Shown here in pieces: positions 27,007 through 36,723 of a stretch of 64,000 bases of DNA (position 1 is its first letter; every line of letters starts with the position of its first letter). The notes beneath the pieces were generated by a model. The model worked only from the letters and a program-made list of their open reading frames with translations, did no database searches and had not been told where the DNA came from. The DNA comes from CAIWMF01 sp964402065 (GTDB taxonomy: Bacteria > Verrucomicrobiota > Verrucomicrobiia > Chthoniobacterales > UBA6821), in NCBI GenBank assembly GCA_964402065.1, contig CAYOAN010000001.1, forward strand, positions 248,001 through 312,000. The letters are read 5' to 3'. The position numbers and the translations under genes are program-made.

Positions 27007-27242
27007 CGTGCTGAAAAATAAAAGATCCAGGTCCAAAGCGAAATAGCTGCAAAGATCGCAGGAATCATCAAGCCAGGAGGATGAAAAATACCAAGAAGAC
27101 GAAACCGTGAAGCCGCAATGTTGATGAACCAAGTTCCTAAAATTCCAATGATGATGCAGAGTAGCCATCCTGGAAAATAGGCTCCCCCTACATTTAGGAG
27201 AGGATCGTGACTTAACTTGATGATTGCTAAAATTTGCAGCAT
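27003..27242 (-). CDS. DUF1656 small membrane protein (AaeX-like)
   Basis: A 79-residue protein with two membrane segments (about 20-42 and 57-77) around FRLLGIFHPPGLM. Small DUF1656 proteins head AaeXAB/fusaric acid efflux operons; their precise role is not established. The stop overlaps the HlyD start by 4 bp. The start codon is only 18 bp from the divergent TolC-like gene, so the two promoters must overlap. Confidence 0.85.
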   Translation of the reverse strand: MLQILAIIKLSHDPLLNVGGAYFPGWLLCIIIGILGTWFINIAASRFRLLGIFHPPGLMIPAIFAAISLWTWIFYFSAR

Positions 27243-27260
27243 AATAGACGGGATCTTTTT

Positions 27261-28769
27261 ATGAGATACCAGAGCGGCCTAATTATATATCTTTTTTGCT
27301 TTTGGGGAAGTTCTCTTCTTCTGGCTGCAGAAGGCTCTTTTCAAGAAAAACATGCCGCTGCTGTAGGGCCTGAGGTAGGGCAGCAAGTAGGCAGTTATAA
27401 AAAAGAAGCTGCAGTGCCACTTCCTGCACAGGCTGTTTTTTCTTCTCAGAAAAAGTATGATCTTGGAAGTTTGATTGACCTTGCCTTAAACAATCATCCC
27501 TCAACTCGTGCTGCATGGAGCCAAGCTAAAGCAGCCTCGGCCTCTGTTGGAGAGGCGCGATCACTTTACTACCCTTGGGTGAAGGCCGGATTTACTGGGG
27601 GCTATGATCTCAATTATCTTCCACTTGTTTCAGGGCCTAATGTCTACAACCGAAATCAGGCTACCGTTTTTTTTAGTCTCGAATATATTTTGCTCGATTT
27701 TGGAAGAAGAGATGCAGATGTGGCAAAGACCATTGCAACTTTCAATGCGCTCGGCTTGACCTATCAGCGGAAATTGCAAGAGACCATTTTTATCGTGCAG
27801 AAAGCTTATTTTGCGCATGAAGCTTCGCTTTGGAAAAAGAAGGCAGCCGAAATGAATCTCGCCTTTTTATCAACATTAGCTGATATGATCACTCGCGAAA
27901 ATGTGACTGGTCTTTCGGCAGAGCCAGAATTATTAGTAGCAAAAAAACGAGTTCTTGAGGCTCAATATGAAGTGGAATCAGCAGCAGCAGCAGTCAAAAA
28001 CACACTCGGAGAACTCTGTGTTGCTGTGGGACTTTCTGCGAATACACCTTTGCAGATCACAACAACAGAGCGTCCTGTCTCTACAAAAAAGTTGAGAGGA
28101 GATGCGAACGAATTGGTACGTCGAGCGCTTCTTTTGCGTCCTGATATCGCAGCACGTATTGCCGAGCTAAAAGCTAGTAAGGAGGCTACGCGGCGAGCTA
28201 TTGCTGATTTTTTTCCGGTTGTTAAACTGCACTCAGATTACATTAACTCCACCTTCGGATATACGGCGAACGATGGAACGTTAAATGGAAGTTTTAGTGG
28301 AGGTGGGATTTCTGGTGTGAATGGATTTGTGATGGCAAGTTGGGATATCTTTGATGGCCTAGAACGTGTTTTTAAAGTGCGGCAACGAAAAGAAGAAGAC
28401 AAAGTTGCTGAAAGAAACTTGGAGCAGACAAAGCTCAATGCGACTCGAGATGTCTGGACTTCTTTCAATGATACCCTGGCGGCAGAACAACGAGTCAGTT
28501 TTGCAGAGGGATATGTTGCTTCTGCAAAAGAAACTTTTAATGCTGTAAAAACAGCAGTGGAGACAGGCTTAACAAACGTTACTGACTTTACTGAATCAGG
28601 GAGCAGTGTTGCTAGGGCTGATTCTGAGTTAGCAAGTGCCGTAGCTGACTATTCAACAATGTTAGCGCTCCTTGCTTTTTCCATGGGAACAACAACGCCG
28701 GCTCCTTCTCAAGTTCCTGAGGACCTCGGTAAACCTGGGGAGTTGAAAATCAAAGCTCTTTCCTTTTAG
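27261..28769 (+). CDS. TolC-family outer-membrane efflux protein
   Basis: A 502-residue protein starting at ATG 27261, giving a clean signal peptide (MRYQSGLIIYLFCFWGSSLL, cleavage near LLAAEG). Two OEP repeats follow: DLGSLIDLALNNHPSTRAAW and, around residue 270, RRALLLRPDIAARIAELKAS, with long helices rich in Ala/Glu. It lies divergent from the DUF1656-HlyD-FUSC operon and supplies its outer-membrane exit duct, making the set a complete tripartite pump. Confidence 0.92.
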   Translation: MRYQSGLIIYLFCFWGSSLLLAAEGSFQEKHAAAVGPEVGQQVGSYKKEAAVPLPAQAVFSSQKKYDLGSLIDLALNNHPSTRAAWSQAKAASASVGEARSLYYPWVKAGFTGGYDLNYLPLVSGPNVYNRNQATVFFSLEYILLDFGRRDADVAKTIATFNALGLTYQRKLQETIFIVQKAYFAHEASLWKKKAAEMNLAFLSTLADMITRENVTGLSAEPELLVAKKRVLEAQYEVESAAAAVKNTLGELCVAVGLSANTPLQITTTERPVSTKKLRGDANELVRRALLLRPDIAARIAELKASKEATRRAIADFFPVVKLHSDYINSTFGYTANDGTLNGSFSGGGISGVNGFVMASWDIFDGLERVFKVRQRKEEDKVAERNLEQTKLNATRDVWTSFNDTLAAEQRVSFAEGYVASAKETFNAVKTAVETGLTNVTDFTESGSSVARADSELASAVADYSTMLALLAFSMGTTTPAPSQVPEDLGKPGELKIKALSF

Positions 28770-28787
28770 AATCATTGAAACTGTATT

Positions 28788-30947
28788 ATGAAAAATAAAA
28801 TTCATTTTTTAATCATCCTTGGTTTGCTCGTCACTGCTGTTTCAGCACGCGAGCAAAAACTTTCGATCGTTGAACAAAAGGCTCTTGATGAGGAGAGTGC
28901 CCTCTTTGTTCCGCAAGGATACAGCCCTCAAACAAATCCTTCGTTTGCCTTTGAAAAGCCACTTCAACCTGCAGGATCTATTTCTAAAAACTGGAAATTT
29001 TTTCCTCAGTTTTTCTCTGAGGAGAACAAAACAAAAGTTGTTTTAAATGTTCCTTTTGGAGCTTCTCTTTATGGAACAGGGGAGGTCACGGGACCGCTTT
29101 TGCGAAATGGAAAAGAAATCACACTTTGGAATACCGATAACTCGACTTATGGGACAGCTCATGGCCGTCGTCTTTACCAATCTCACCCCTGGGTTTTGGG
29201 TGTGCGTCTGGATGGAAGTGCTTTTGGTGTTATTTTTGATACAACGTGGAAAGCTCATTTAAAGACAACATCACAGCAAATTATTTTCAAAAGTGAAGGG
29301 CCTGCTTTTAGAGTTGTTGTCATAGAGGGGGCAACGCCTCAAGCCGTCGTGCGCAAACTTGCTGCTCTTACCGGAAAAATGCCGCTCCCTCCAAAATGGG
29401 CAATTGGCTTTCAACAGTGCCGCTACTCCTATTATCCCGACAGTAAAGTAAGAGAGATTGCGGATCAATATCGTGAGCGACACCTTCCTTGTGACGTGAT
29501 CTGGCTTGATATTCATTTCATGGATGATTATCGCGATTTTACATTTGATCCCAAACGCTTTCCTGATCCCAAAGCGACCAATGATTACTTGCATGAGCAC
29601 GGCTTTCATTCTGTTTGGATTGTGGACCCTGCCATCAAAAAAGATCCTCAATATTTTGTGTATCAAGAAGGAAGCGCCAAAAATTTCTGGGTCCTAACAA
29701 AAAGCGGCCAGCCTTTTGAGGGGATCGTCTGGCCAGGGAACTCCGTTTTTCCAGATTATACAATGCCATCGGTGCGACAATGGTGGGCGGGACTCTATCA
29801 TCCTTTTTTAGCAAAAGGAATCGATGGCGTTTGGAATGATATGAATGAGCCATCAGTTTTCAACGGGCCTCATCTCACGATGCCAGAAGATAACTGGCAC
29901 CGTGGTGGTGGAGGGCTTCCTGCTGGTATTCATCGAATGTATCACAATGTTTATGGAATGTTGATGGCCTCAGCAACACGTGCCGGCATGCTTCAAGAGC
30001 GTCCTAATCAACGACCATTTCTGTTATCGAGATCTAATTATCTTGGAGGTCAACGTTATGCAACAACGTGGACCGGGGACAACAGTTCCGGTATGAGTTA
30101 TTTGAAAATGTCGATTCCAATGGGGCTTAATCTTGGGCTTTCGGGACAACCTTTCAATGGTGTTGATCTTGGTGGTTACGCGGGCAAGGAAAACCCTGAT
30201 CTTTTTGGAAAATGGATCGTTCTAGCGTCCTTCTTTCCTTTTTCTCGAGCTCATACTGCGGTTTACAATCCGCCGCGTGAGCCATGGGTCTTCGGCCCTA
30301 AGATTGAAAATGTCGCCCGCACTGCATTGGAGCGACGTTATCGAATGTTGCCTTACCTCTACACTCTATTCTACAAAGCCTCGCAACACGGTGATCCTAT
30401 TATGCAACCAGTGTTTTTTGCTGATCCAAAAAACTTATTACTCCGCTCTGAGGATCAAGCATTTTTATTAGGACAAGATCTTCTCGTGGTGCCGCGTTGG
30501 GCTCGATTGCCACGATTGCCAGGTGGAATTTGGCGTGATGTTTCTCTCCTTCCAGGAAAACAAGAAGAGGATGGTTATCAGCCTCGAATCAAAATTCGCG
30601 GTGGGTCGATTGTGCCCCTAGGACGCGTGATTCAAAATACAAATGAAGAATCCTTAAAGCCATTAACGCTTCTTGTTTGTCTTAATGAAAAAGGAGAAGC
30701 GCACGGTAGTCTTTATGAAGATGCTGGTGAAGGATTTGATTATGAAGCAGGAGATTACGCTCTCACTTATTACAAGGCCGTACGCAAAGGAAATAGGGTA
30801 ACTGTCACAATGGAAAAACGGGAAGGAACTCGTATCGTTCCTGATCGACCAATCCACGTGCAATTGGTTGTCAATGGGCCTGACATAGAGGGAGAAGGTC
30901 TGGAATCGCATGGAGTTGTTTTGAAGTGGCGTAACAACTTGTTATAA
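28788..30947 (+). CDS. Secreted glycoside hydrolase family 31 (alpha-glucosidase type)
   Basis: A 719-residue protein with a signal peptide (MKNKIHFLIILGLLVTAVSA). The GH31 N-terminal beta domain precedes PPKWAIGFQQCRYSYYPDS, a catalytic barrel with the nucleophile Asp351 in WNDMNEPS and the acid/base Asp431 in WTGDNSS, and a C-terminal beta domain with GSIVPLG and LYEDAGEG. GH31 enzymes remove alpha-linked glucose or xylose units; export implies degradation of external or periplasmic glycans. It starts 18 bp after the TolC-like gene on the same strand, but a shared function is not implied. Confidence 0.95.
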   Translation: MKNKIHFLIILGLLVTAVSAREQKLSIVEQKALDEESALFVPQGYSPQTNPSFAFEKPLQPAGSISKNWKFFPQFFSEENKTKVVLNVPFGASLYGTGEVTGPLLRNGKEITLWNTDNSTYGTAHGRRLYQSHPWVLGVRLDGSAFGVIFDTTWKAHLKTTSQQIIFKSEGPAFRVVVIEGATPQAVVRKLAALTGKMPLPPKWAIGFQQCRYSYYPDSKVREIADQYRERHLPCDVIWLDIHFMDDYRDFTFDPKRFPDPKATNDYLHEHGFHSVWIVDPAIKKDPQYFVYQEGSAKNFWVLTKSGQPFEGIVWPGNSVFPDYTMPSVRQWWAGLYHPFLAKGIDGVWNDMNEPSVFNGPHLTMPEDNWHRGGGGLPAGIHRMYHNVYGMLMASATRAGMLQERPNQRPFLLSRSNYLGGQRYATTWTGDNSSGMSYLKMSIPMGLNLGLSGQPFNGVDLGGYAGKENPDLFGKWIVLASFFPFSRAHTAVYNPPREPWVFGPKIENVARTALERRYRMLPYLYTLFYKASQHGDPIMQPVFFADPKNLLLRSEDQAFLLGQDLLVVPRWARLPRLPGGIWRDVSLLPGKQEEDGYQPRIKIRGGSIVPLGRVIQNTNEESLKPLTLLVCLNEKGEAHGSLYEDAGEGFDYEAGDYALTYYKAVRKGNRVTVTMEKREGTRIVPDRPIHVQLVVNGPDIEGEGLESHGVVLKWRNNLL

Positions 30948-31010
30948 ATTTTATCAAACCTTAAAAAATTTCTTGCCACGTTTTTGATTCACTGTTACCT
31001 TTTTCGCCCC

Positions 31011-31220
31011 ATGCCAAAAGCAATCGCACGTAGTAAAACAAAGAAATCTGTTGCCAAAAGATTTAAAATCACGGCGACAGGAAAAGTTATTCGCTCCAAA
31101 GCAGGCCGTCGCCACTTGTTGCAATGTAAAAGCTCCAAGCTCAAACGCAACAAAGGTAAAGCCGCTGTGGTAGAAGCTTGTGATGTGAATCATATCAAAG
31201 CTAACCTTCCTTGGGGCTAG
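31011..31220 (+). CDS. rpmI: Ribosomal protein bL35
   Basis: A 69-residue basic protein. ATG 31011 begins MPKAIARSKTKKSVAKRFK, the usual L35 start; the 9 codons upstream are not part of it. GRRHLLQCKSSKLKRN follows the family. It is part of the 50S subunit and encoded ahead of rplT as usual, although infC is not adjacent and the rpmI-rplT gap is unusually long. Confidence 0.96.
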   Translation: MPKAIARSKTKKSVAKRFKITATGKVIRSKAGRRHLLQCKSSKLKRNKGKAAVVEACDVNHIKANLPWG

Positions 31221-31303
31221 ACTGACTTATTAATTCTGGTGATGTTGCTATTGCAGCATTACTGTGGTCATTCTATTCAACTTTCAAAACGATTCACGGG
31301 ACT

Positions 31304-31406
31304 GAATGTTCGTTGGAACATTCTAACCGGACGGGTGAGTTCCTGAATCATTATTAACAAACAGCCTGTCCGAGGAGACTCTTGGTGAAAGCCAGGAGGT
31401 TAACAT
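31304..31406 (+). promoter_or_regulatory. Structured leader between rpmI and rplT
   Basis: The rpmI-rplT spacer is 186 bp. It contains a perfect 8 bp hairpin (GAATGTTC-GTTG-GAACATTC, 31304-31323), a possible longer stem pairing CGGACGGG (31328-31335) with CCTGTCCG (31364-31371), and a strong AGGAGG ribosome-binding site 6 bp before rplT. A cis-acting leader, perhaps for L20 autocontrol, is inferred from position and structure only. Confidence 0.5.
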
Positions 31407-31772
31407 ATGCCTAGAGCCACTAACTCTCCCGCAAGTCGCGCACGCCGCAAGCGGGTCATTGACGAAGCAGCTGGATATCGCGGTCGTCGTTCTAAACTTT
31501 TCCGCTATGCCAAAGATGCGCGGATGAAAGCCAAATATTGGGCTTATCGTGACCGTAAAACACGGAAACGTAATGTTCGTTCTCTTTGGATTGCTCGTCT
31601 GAATGCTGCTGTTCGTGCGGAGTCACTCACTTACAGCCGTTTCATGCAGGGCCTCAAAGCAGCTTCGATTGGTCTTGATCGCAAGGTGCTTTCTGACCTT
31701 GCTATTACTGATCCAAAAGCTTTTGCCACTATCGTGGTGCAAGTGAAAGCAGCATTAGCTAGCAAGAAATAA
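31407..31772 (+). CDS. rplT: Ribosomal protein bL20
   Basis: A 121-residue protein: MPRATNSPASRARRKRVIDE, GYRGRRSKLFRYAKDA, RKRNVRSLWIARLNAA and a C-terminal DRKVLSDLAI, all L20 signatures. It is a 50S assembly protein and in several bacteria represses its own operon by binding a leader RNA. The AGGAGG motif is the clearest Shine-Dalgarno sequence noticed in this window. A strong terminator follows. Confidence 0.97.
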   Translation: MPRATNSPASRARRKRVIDEAAGYRGRRSKLFRYAKDARMKAKYWAYRDRKTRKRNVRSLWIARLNAAVRAESLTYSRFMQGLKAASIGLDRKVLSDLAITDPKAFATIVVQVKAALASKK

Positions 31773-31785
31773 AAAAGAAATTCAC

Positions 31786-31832
31786 AAAGTGGAAGTGATA
31801 GAAGAGCATTTTTCATCACTTCCACTTTTTTT
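31786..31832 (+). terminator. Rho-independent terminator after rplT
   Basis: AAAGTGGAAGTGAT pairs with ATCACTTCCACTTT around a 13 nt loop, followed by a run of T. It ends the rpmI-rplT transcript before pheS. Confidence 0.92.
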
Positions 31833-31849
31833 ATCCATGTGAATCTTCT

Positions 31850-32866
31850 ATGAACATCGAGATTAATCAACTTCGAGAAAAAGCCTTAAGAGCATTGGAA
31901 GCCGCATCTAGTGAGTCTTCGCTGAAAGAAGTGCGGGTCCATTATCTCGGTAAAACAGGAGCTATTTCACAACTCAGTGAAGGAATGCGGCATCTTTCGA
32001 AGGAAGAACGTCCTGTCATTGGCAAATTGCTTAATGAGTTAAGATCCTCATTCACAGAAGCTTTAGAAGTCAAGGAAGCACAATTTGCCGCAGCAGCGGA
32101 TGCAGCTCTTTTCGCTGACATTGACTCAACACTTCCAGGGACTCCTTTGATTCAAGGAGGAATGCATCCACTCACGCTCTTGACGGATCGTGTGATTCAG
32201 ATTTTTCGTCGGCTTGGTTTTGCAATGGCAACCGGCCCTGATATTGATACCGAATGGTATTGTTTTGATGCTCTAAATACGCCAGCGCACCATCCAGCGC
32301 GCAATGACCAAGATACGTTTTATTTTCCAGATGGACGTTTGTTAAGAACACAAACTTCAACGGTTCAAATTCGTGCAATGGAACAGGCCCCTCCGCCACT
32401 CCGTATTGTGGCACCTGGATCAGCTTATCGCCGTGATGAAGTTGATGCAACGCACCTTTCTCAATTTACTCAAATGGAAGTTCTGTGCGTGGCTCCAGGA
32501 ATTACTTTGGCTGATCTCAAAGGAACTGCTGAATTTTTCTTTCGTGAATTATTTGGTCCTGAGACAGAATGCCGCTTTCGTCCTCATTTTTTTCCCTTTA
32601 CTGAACCAAGCTTTGAAATTGATATTCGTTCCTCGCTGCTTTCCAATAAATGGTTGGAGCTTGCTGGCTGTGGCATGGTTGACCCTGCTGTTTTTGAAGC
32701 AGTAAATCAAAAGCGTGGTGATCGTGCATATGATCCTGACCTGGTCAGCGGCTTTGCCTTTGGATTTGGTCTCGAGCGCCTGGTTATGATGTTAACTGGG
32801 ACTCCTGATATTCGCATGCTCACAGAAAATGACCTGCGATTTTTAGAAAGATTTGTTGGATTATGA
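31850..32866 (+). CDS. pheS: Phenylalanyl-tRNA synthetase alpha subunit
   Basis: A 338-residue class II synthetase subunit. It has the N-terminal coiled coil, GTPLIQGGMHPLTLL, GFAMATGPDIDTEWYCFDAL, HPARNDQDTFYF, RTQTSTVQIRAM (motif 2 region) and the C-terminal GFGLERLVMM (motif 3). It charges tRNA-Phe as an alpha2-beta2 enzyme with PheT, whose start overlaps its stop by 4 bp (ATGA), giving coupled translation. Confidence 0.97.
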   Translation: MNIEINQLREKALRALEAASSESSLKEVRVHYLGKTGAISQLSEGMRHLSKEERPVIGKLLNELRSSFTEALEVKEAQFAAAADAALFADIDSTLPGTPLIQGGMHPLTLLTDRVIQIFRRLGFAMATGPDIDTEWYCFDALNTPAHHPARNDQDTFYFPDGRLLRTQTSTVQIRAMEQAPPPLRIVAPGSAYRRDEVDATHLSQFTQMEVLCVAPGITLADLKGTAEFFFRELFGPETECRFRPHFFPFTEPSFEIDIRSSLLSNKWLELAGCGMVDPAVFEAVNQKRGDRAYDPDLVSGFAFGFGLERLVMMLTGTPDIRMLTENDLRFLERFVGL

Positions 32867-35226
32867 AAATTTCCCTCTCCTGGCTTCGTGATTATTTAAA
32901 AACAGAGCAGACTGCCGAGCAGCTTGCAGAGATGCTGACACGATCAGGGATTGAAGTAAAATCAATCACGGCGCATGGGGCAACTATTTCAAAAGTTGTC
33001 GCTGCTCAAATTTTAGAATCAACACAACATCCCAATGCTGATCGGCTGAGTGTTTGTAAAGTTGATGAGGGGAGTGGAACGCCTCGTCAGATTGTTTGTG
33101 GTGCTAAAAATTATAAAGTTGGGGACAAGATCTTGCTCGCATTGCCAGGAGCTGTTTTGCCGGGGGATATAAAAATTAAGGTTGGTAAACTCCGTGGTGT
33201 AGAGAGCGAAGGAATGATGTGCAGCGCAAAAGAATTGCGGTTACATTCTGATAACCGAGAAGATGGATTGTTAATTCTTCCTTCAGAGACAGCAGTTGGA
33301 ACAGAGCTTGAAAAATTATTTCCTGCTGATGATATTTTAGAATTGGAAATTACACCAAATCGTCCTGATTGGCTTGGTTATCTTGGAGTAGCTCGCGAAG
33401 CTTCTGTTTTTGAGGCAGGAGAGCTTGTTGAGACCAGTATAAAACTTCCTCCAATGAGTGAGGCCAAAGATGTAGCAATAATCACAGCACTAAATGCCTG
33501 TTCTTTTTATAGCGTACGACGAATTGATAACATCATGATGAATCCGAGCCCTTCATGGCTCGTGCAGCGGCTTGCTGTCATGGAAGCACGTTCAATCAAC
33601 CTTGTGGTTGACGTGGCAAACTATGTGATGTTTGAAATGGGACAGCCGTTACATGCTTTTGATGCCGGTAAGCTTAAAGGAGCACTTAATATTCGTTTTG
33701 CTCATGAAGGAGAAAAGTTAGAGGCACTTGATGGAAAAACTTATCAACTCCGTTCCTCGGATCTGATCATCGCCGACGAGAACGGGCCGCAAGCACTTGC
33801 TGGTATTATTGGTGGAGTGAATAGCAGTGTGACGGAGGCGACCACGTCTGTTTTATTAGAAAGCGCAGTATTTGATGCGGCAACGATTGCTGCGTCAATT
33901 CGTTTTCACGGCATTCATACTGAAGCTGGTTATCGCTTTGAGCGTGGAAACCGAGCTGGCACGCTAGAGGCCTCTGCCCGTGCGGCTAAGTTCATTACAG
34001 AACTTGGTTGTGCTGTAACTTCTGAAAAACTTTTTATAACAGGAGAACTCCCATCCCCTCTCGAGATCGAGCTGAAGGGTGATCAAGTTCGTCGACTTCT
34101 TGGCGCTGAGCTCAGCAATGAGCAGATTGATTCTTATTTAAAAAAATTGGGATTTATCAAAAAAGAACATGCTTGGCTTGTCCCTGCTTGGCGTTCTGAC
34201 GTGCATCGTCCTGTCGATTTGATCGAAGAGGTAGCCCGAACTTATGGTATTGAAGCTATTGAGCCACGTTGCATGGGCTTTCCTGCATCCTCAAGTAAAG
34301 AGGATAGGCTTTATGATCAAATAATGGGATTGCGACGGAAACTAGCTGCCGCTGGTTTTTTTGAAGCTCGTACAGGTACTTTAGTTGCAAAAGAAACTGC
34401 TTCTGAAACATCGATTTCACTTCGAAATCCAATGGGCGAACAACAAGCGGTGCTTCGTACCAGTTTGCTTCCAAACTTAGAAAAAGTGTTGCAGCATAAT
34501 TTCCAACAAGGAGCAACAACGATTCGCCTTTTTGAAGTGGGAAAAATTTATCAGCAGACCTCGTCTACAAGTGAAGAAGAAAAAATCTCCTTAGCCCTGA
34601 TTATGGCAGGGGAAGCTGTTCCAACATCATGGCGGAAGGAAGGTTCTAGAGCATTGGATCTTTATGATCTCAAAGAGATCATCAAGCAACTTCTTCCAGG
34701 AAGGATAAGTTTTGAGTCATGGCAAGAATCACTGCCTAATGAAATGATTCTCATGATGCGTGTTTTATGTGATCAAGAATACATTGGGAACTTTGGAATT
34801 CTGCACCCCTCCCTAGCGCGAGAATTGATGCTCACGGGACAAGAGTATCCTGTGATTGTAGCAGAGCTTAATGGGGCAGCACTATGTAACCTCGTCAAGC
34901 AGGCAGATAGGAAAAAAGAAGGAATGCTTCCTCGTTTTCCAGCTATTATTCGAGATCTAGCACTGCTTGTTAATAAGTCCGTTTCTTATGCTTCCTTGGA
35001 GGATGTCTTGCTTTCAGCTAAGGAAGAGCTTCTCCGATCGATAACACCTTTTGATGTTTTTGTAGATTCATCAGGGGAGAAAATCTCAGCAGAGAAAAAA
35101 TCTATTGCTCTCTCCTTAAAATTTCAGCATTCCGAGCGGACATTAACTGCACAAGAGGTTAACGAAGCTTGTGAGCGATTAATAGGACTGCTAGAAAACT
35201 CTCTTCAAGCCGAAGTCAGGAAGTAA
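32863..35226 (+). CDS. pheT: Phenylalanyl-tRNA synthetase beta subunit
   Basis: A 787-residue protein of typical length. It starts MKISLSWLRDYL and has a tRNA-binding domain (about 40-150, QHPNADRLSVCKV, VCGAKNYKVGD), B3/B4 editing region (MFEMGQPLHAFDA), B5 domain, a catalytic-like core (LIEEVARTYGIEAI) and a C-terminal ferredoxin-like anticodon-binding domain (PRFPAIIRDLALLV). It is translationally coupled to pheS. Confidence 0.97.
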   Translation: MKISLSWLRDYLKTEQTAEQLAEMLTRSGIEVKSITAHGATISKVVAAQILESTQHPNADRLSVCKVDEGSGTPRQIVCGAKNYKVGDKILLALPGAVLPGDIKIKVGKLRGVESEGMMCSAKELRLHSDNREDGLLILPSETAVGTELEKLFPADDILELEITPNRPDWLGYLGVAREASVFEAGELVETSIKLPPMSEAKDVAIITALNACSFYSVRRIDNIMMNPSPSWLVQRLAVMEARSINLVVDVANYVMFEMGQPLHAFDAGKLKGALNIRFAHEGEKLEALDGKTYQLRSSDLIIADENGPQALAGIIGGVNSSVTEATTSVLLESAVFDAATIAASIRFHGIHTEAGYRFERGNRAGTLEASARAAKFITELGCAVTSEKLFITGELPSPLEIELKGDQVRRLLGAELSNEQIDSYLKKLGFIKKEHAWLVPAWRSDVHRPVDLIEEVARTYGIEAIEPRCMGFPASSSKEDRLYDQIMGLRRKLAAAGFFEARTGTLVAKETASETSISLRNPMGEQQAVLRTSLLPNLEKVLQHNFQQGATTIRLFEVGKIYQQTSSTSEEEKISLALIMAGEAVPTSWRKEGSRALDLYDLKEIIKQLLPGRISFESWQESLPNEMILMMRVLCDQEYIGNFGILHPSLARELMLTGQEYPVIVAELNGAALCNLVKQADRKKEGMLPRFPAIIRDLALLVNKSVSYASLEDVLLSAKEELLRSITPFDVFVDSSGEKISAEKKSIALSLKFQHSERTLTAQEVNEACERLIGLLENSLQAEVRK

Positions 35227-35245
35227 GTTTCTATTCTGCTTACTT
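35221..35245. terminator. Weak hairpin between convergent genes
   Basis: AAGTAAG and CTTACTT, separated by 11 bp, pair across the ends of pheT and the convergent unknown gene, followed by TTCTT. The stem is short; a terminator role rests on position. Confidence 0.3.
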
Positions 35246-36712
35246 TTCTTCTTCGATCCAATGCGCTTCAGCAAGAGCAACAGGCGAGCTTACTCCAGCA
35301 GATGGAAGTAGAATATGCTGTTGTATTACTGGAGGTTCTATTTTGCTTTCGATGGCTTCTATTGAATTAAGCATGGCTGTAGCAAAATCCAAATCTTCTT
35401 GAGCTAGAGCTCGTTCTTCTTCCCAAGAATGCCCTATTAACAAGGTCTCGCGAAGAGAAGTTACTAATGAAGGGCTGGAAATAGCTCCTTCAGCATACTT
35501 CTTACGGGTATCAGCTTTGCTGCGCAATGCTTTAAGGTCAGTTTTCAGTTTTTCTTTGAGCTGAGAAATCTCTTTAGCGTACGTTGCTAAATCACGATTA
35601 ATGCGAGCATTTTGTTTTAAGGCTGCATCAAGCACTGGTACTTTCTGGCTTGATGATGGAGGATTGCAAAGATGTGTAATAATATTAGCTGCTAGGATTG
35701 TTACCTCTTGAAAAAGTAAGGTTGCTGGTTCTCGAAATTGTTCAAAATTATAAGACTCGAGTTTAATAGGAGAGGAACTTCCCATTTCATAATAATCATG
35801 TTTTTCTTTTAACGCTTTCAATAATGAAGCAAGAGCTTTTGTTTGGGAGAAAACCTGATGAGCATGGCTAACTGTTTTAGGAACGTCAGCTGTTGTCTTT
35901 TTTAAAAGCATCAAGAGTTCCTGATCGATAATAGAAGCGCTTGGATGATGAGTAGCAAGATCGGCCGCTAGTCCAGAGATGATCTCTTGCGATTTCTTAA
36001 GTTCTTCTATTGTTGGAACTTCATTGAGGTGCTGCAGCACATCGAGAATAGCTACTGTAGCTAGACTGCTTTCTGTAATATAAGCTGTATCAGCAACCAG
36101 ATCATCGGCTCTTTTAATGACTTGTTGAACAAGTCGATGACTTATTCCCACTGGAGGAATCTCTGTAGCAAGAGATGCATCTACATTGATTCCTTTAAGC
36201 ATTGGATTTACTTCTTGAACGGCAGCTTGGAGGATTGGGCGAAGTTGCCGTTGATAAAAAGGAAGTGCAGGAGAAGGTTGCTCTGAATTTTCGGGAAGTG
36301 AGGCAGTAAGCTTGATGTTCCGGAGTGTTGGATTCAGAACGGTTGTTAACGCTACATTAACAGTTTGTTGAAGATATCCCCCTAAAGGCGAAACAGCTGC
36401 TTGTTCGCGTTCTAGAGGAGGAAAAGAATAGTTGGCAACGTGCGGCCCAAAATGCTGCTTGAGTGATTGATGTAACGTTGTAGCTTCTTGAGAATTGGTT
36501 TTTCCTATAATAAAAGCAACCGTATGCCCATAAAAAGTTTTGGGAGCCGTTGTTACTGTCTTTCCTGAAGTTGAAACAAAAGTTCCTTCATTCCTGGGAT
36601 CACTCGCATAAGCACGATATGCTGTCACAGATGGAAAGTTTTCACTTGCTGTTGAAGCAAGCGGGGTGCTGGCTATGTTTGCTTTGATTTGACGAAGTGC
36701 AAAAGTATCCAT
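35240..36712 (-). CDS. Helical protein of unknown function
   Basis: A 490-residue protein without signal peptide or membrane helix. Most of it is predicted helical by composition, with Leu/Ala/Lys-rich stretches at about 195-310 and a probable coiled coil around 375-415 (ARINRDLATYAKEISQLKEK). No family is recognised. It starts 11 bp after the GH1 lipoprotein gene stop, so it is probably in that operon. The absence of a Sec signal with an extended helical build would also fit a type III effector, but nothing shows this directly. Confidence 0.6.
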   Translation of the reverse strand: MDTFALRQIKANIASTPLASTASENFPSVTAYRAYASDPRNEGTFVSTSGKTVTTAPKTFYGHTVAFIIGKTNSQEATTLHQSLKQHFGPHVANYSFPPLEREQAAVSPLGGYLQQTVNVALTTVLNPTLRNIKLTASLPENSEQPSPALPFYQRQLRPILQAAVQEVNPMLKGINVDASLATEIPPVGISHRLVQQVIKRADDLVADTAYITESSLATVAILDVLQHLNEVPTIEELKKSQEIISGLAADLATHHPSASIIDQELLMLLKKTTADVPKTVSHAHQVFSQTKALASLLKALKEKHDYYEMGSSSPIKLESYNFEQFREPATLLFQEVTILAANIITHLCNPPSSSQKVPVLDAALKQNARINRDLATYAKEISQLKEKLKTDLKALRSKADTRKKYAEGAISSPSLVTSLRETLLIGHSWEEERALAQEDLDFATAMLNSIEAIESKIEPPVIQQHILLPSAGVSSPVALAEAHWIEEEK

Positions 36713-36723
36713 AGAGAATCTTC

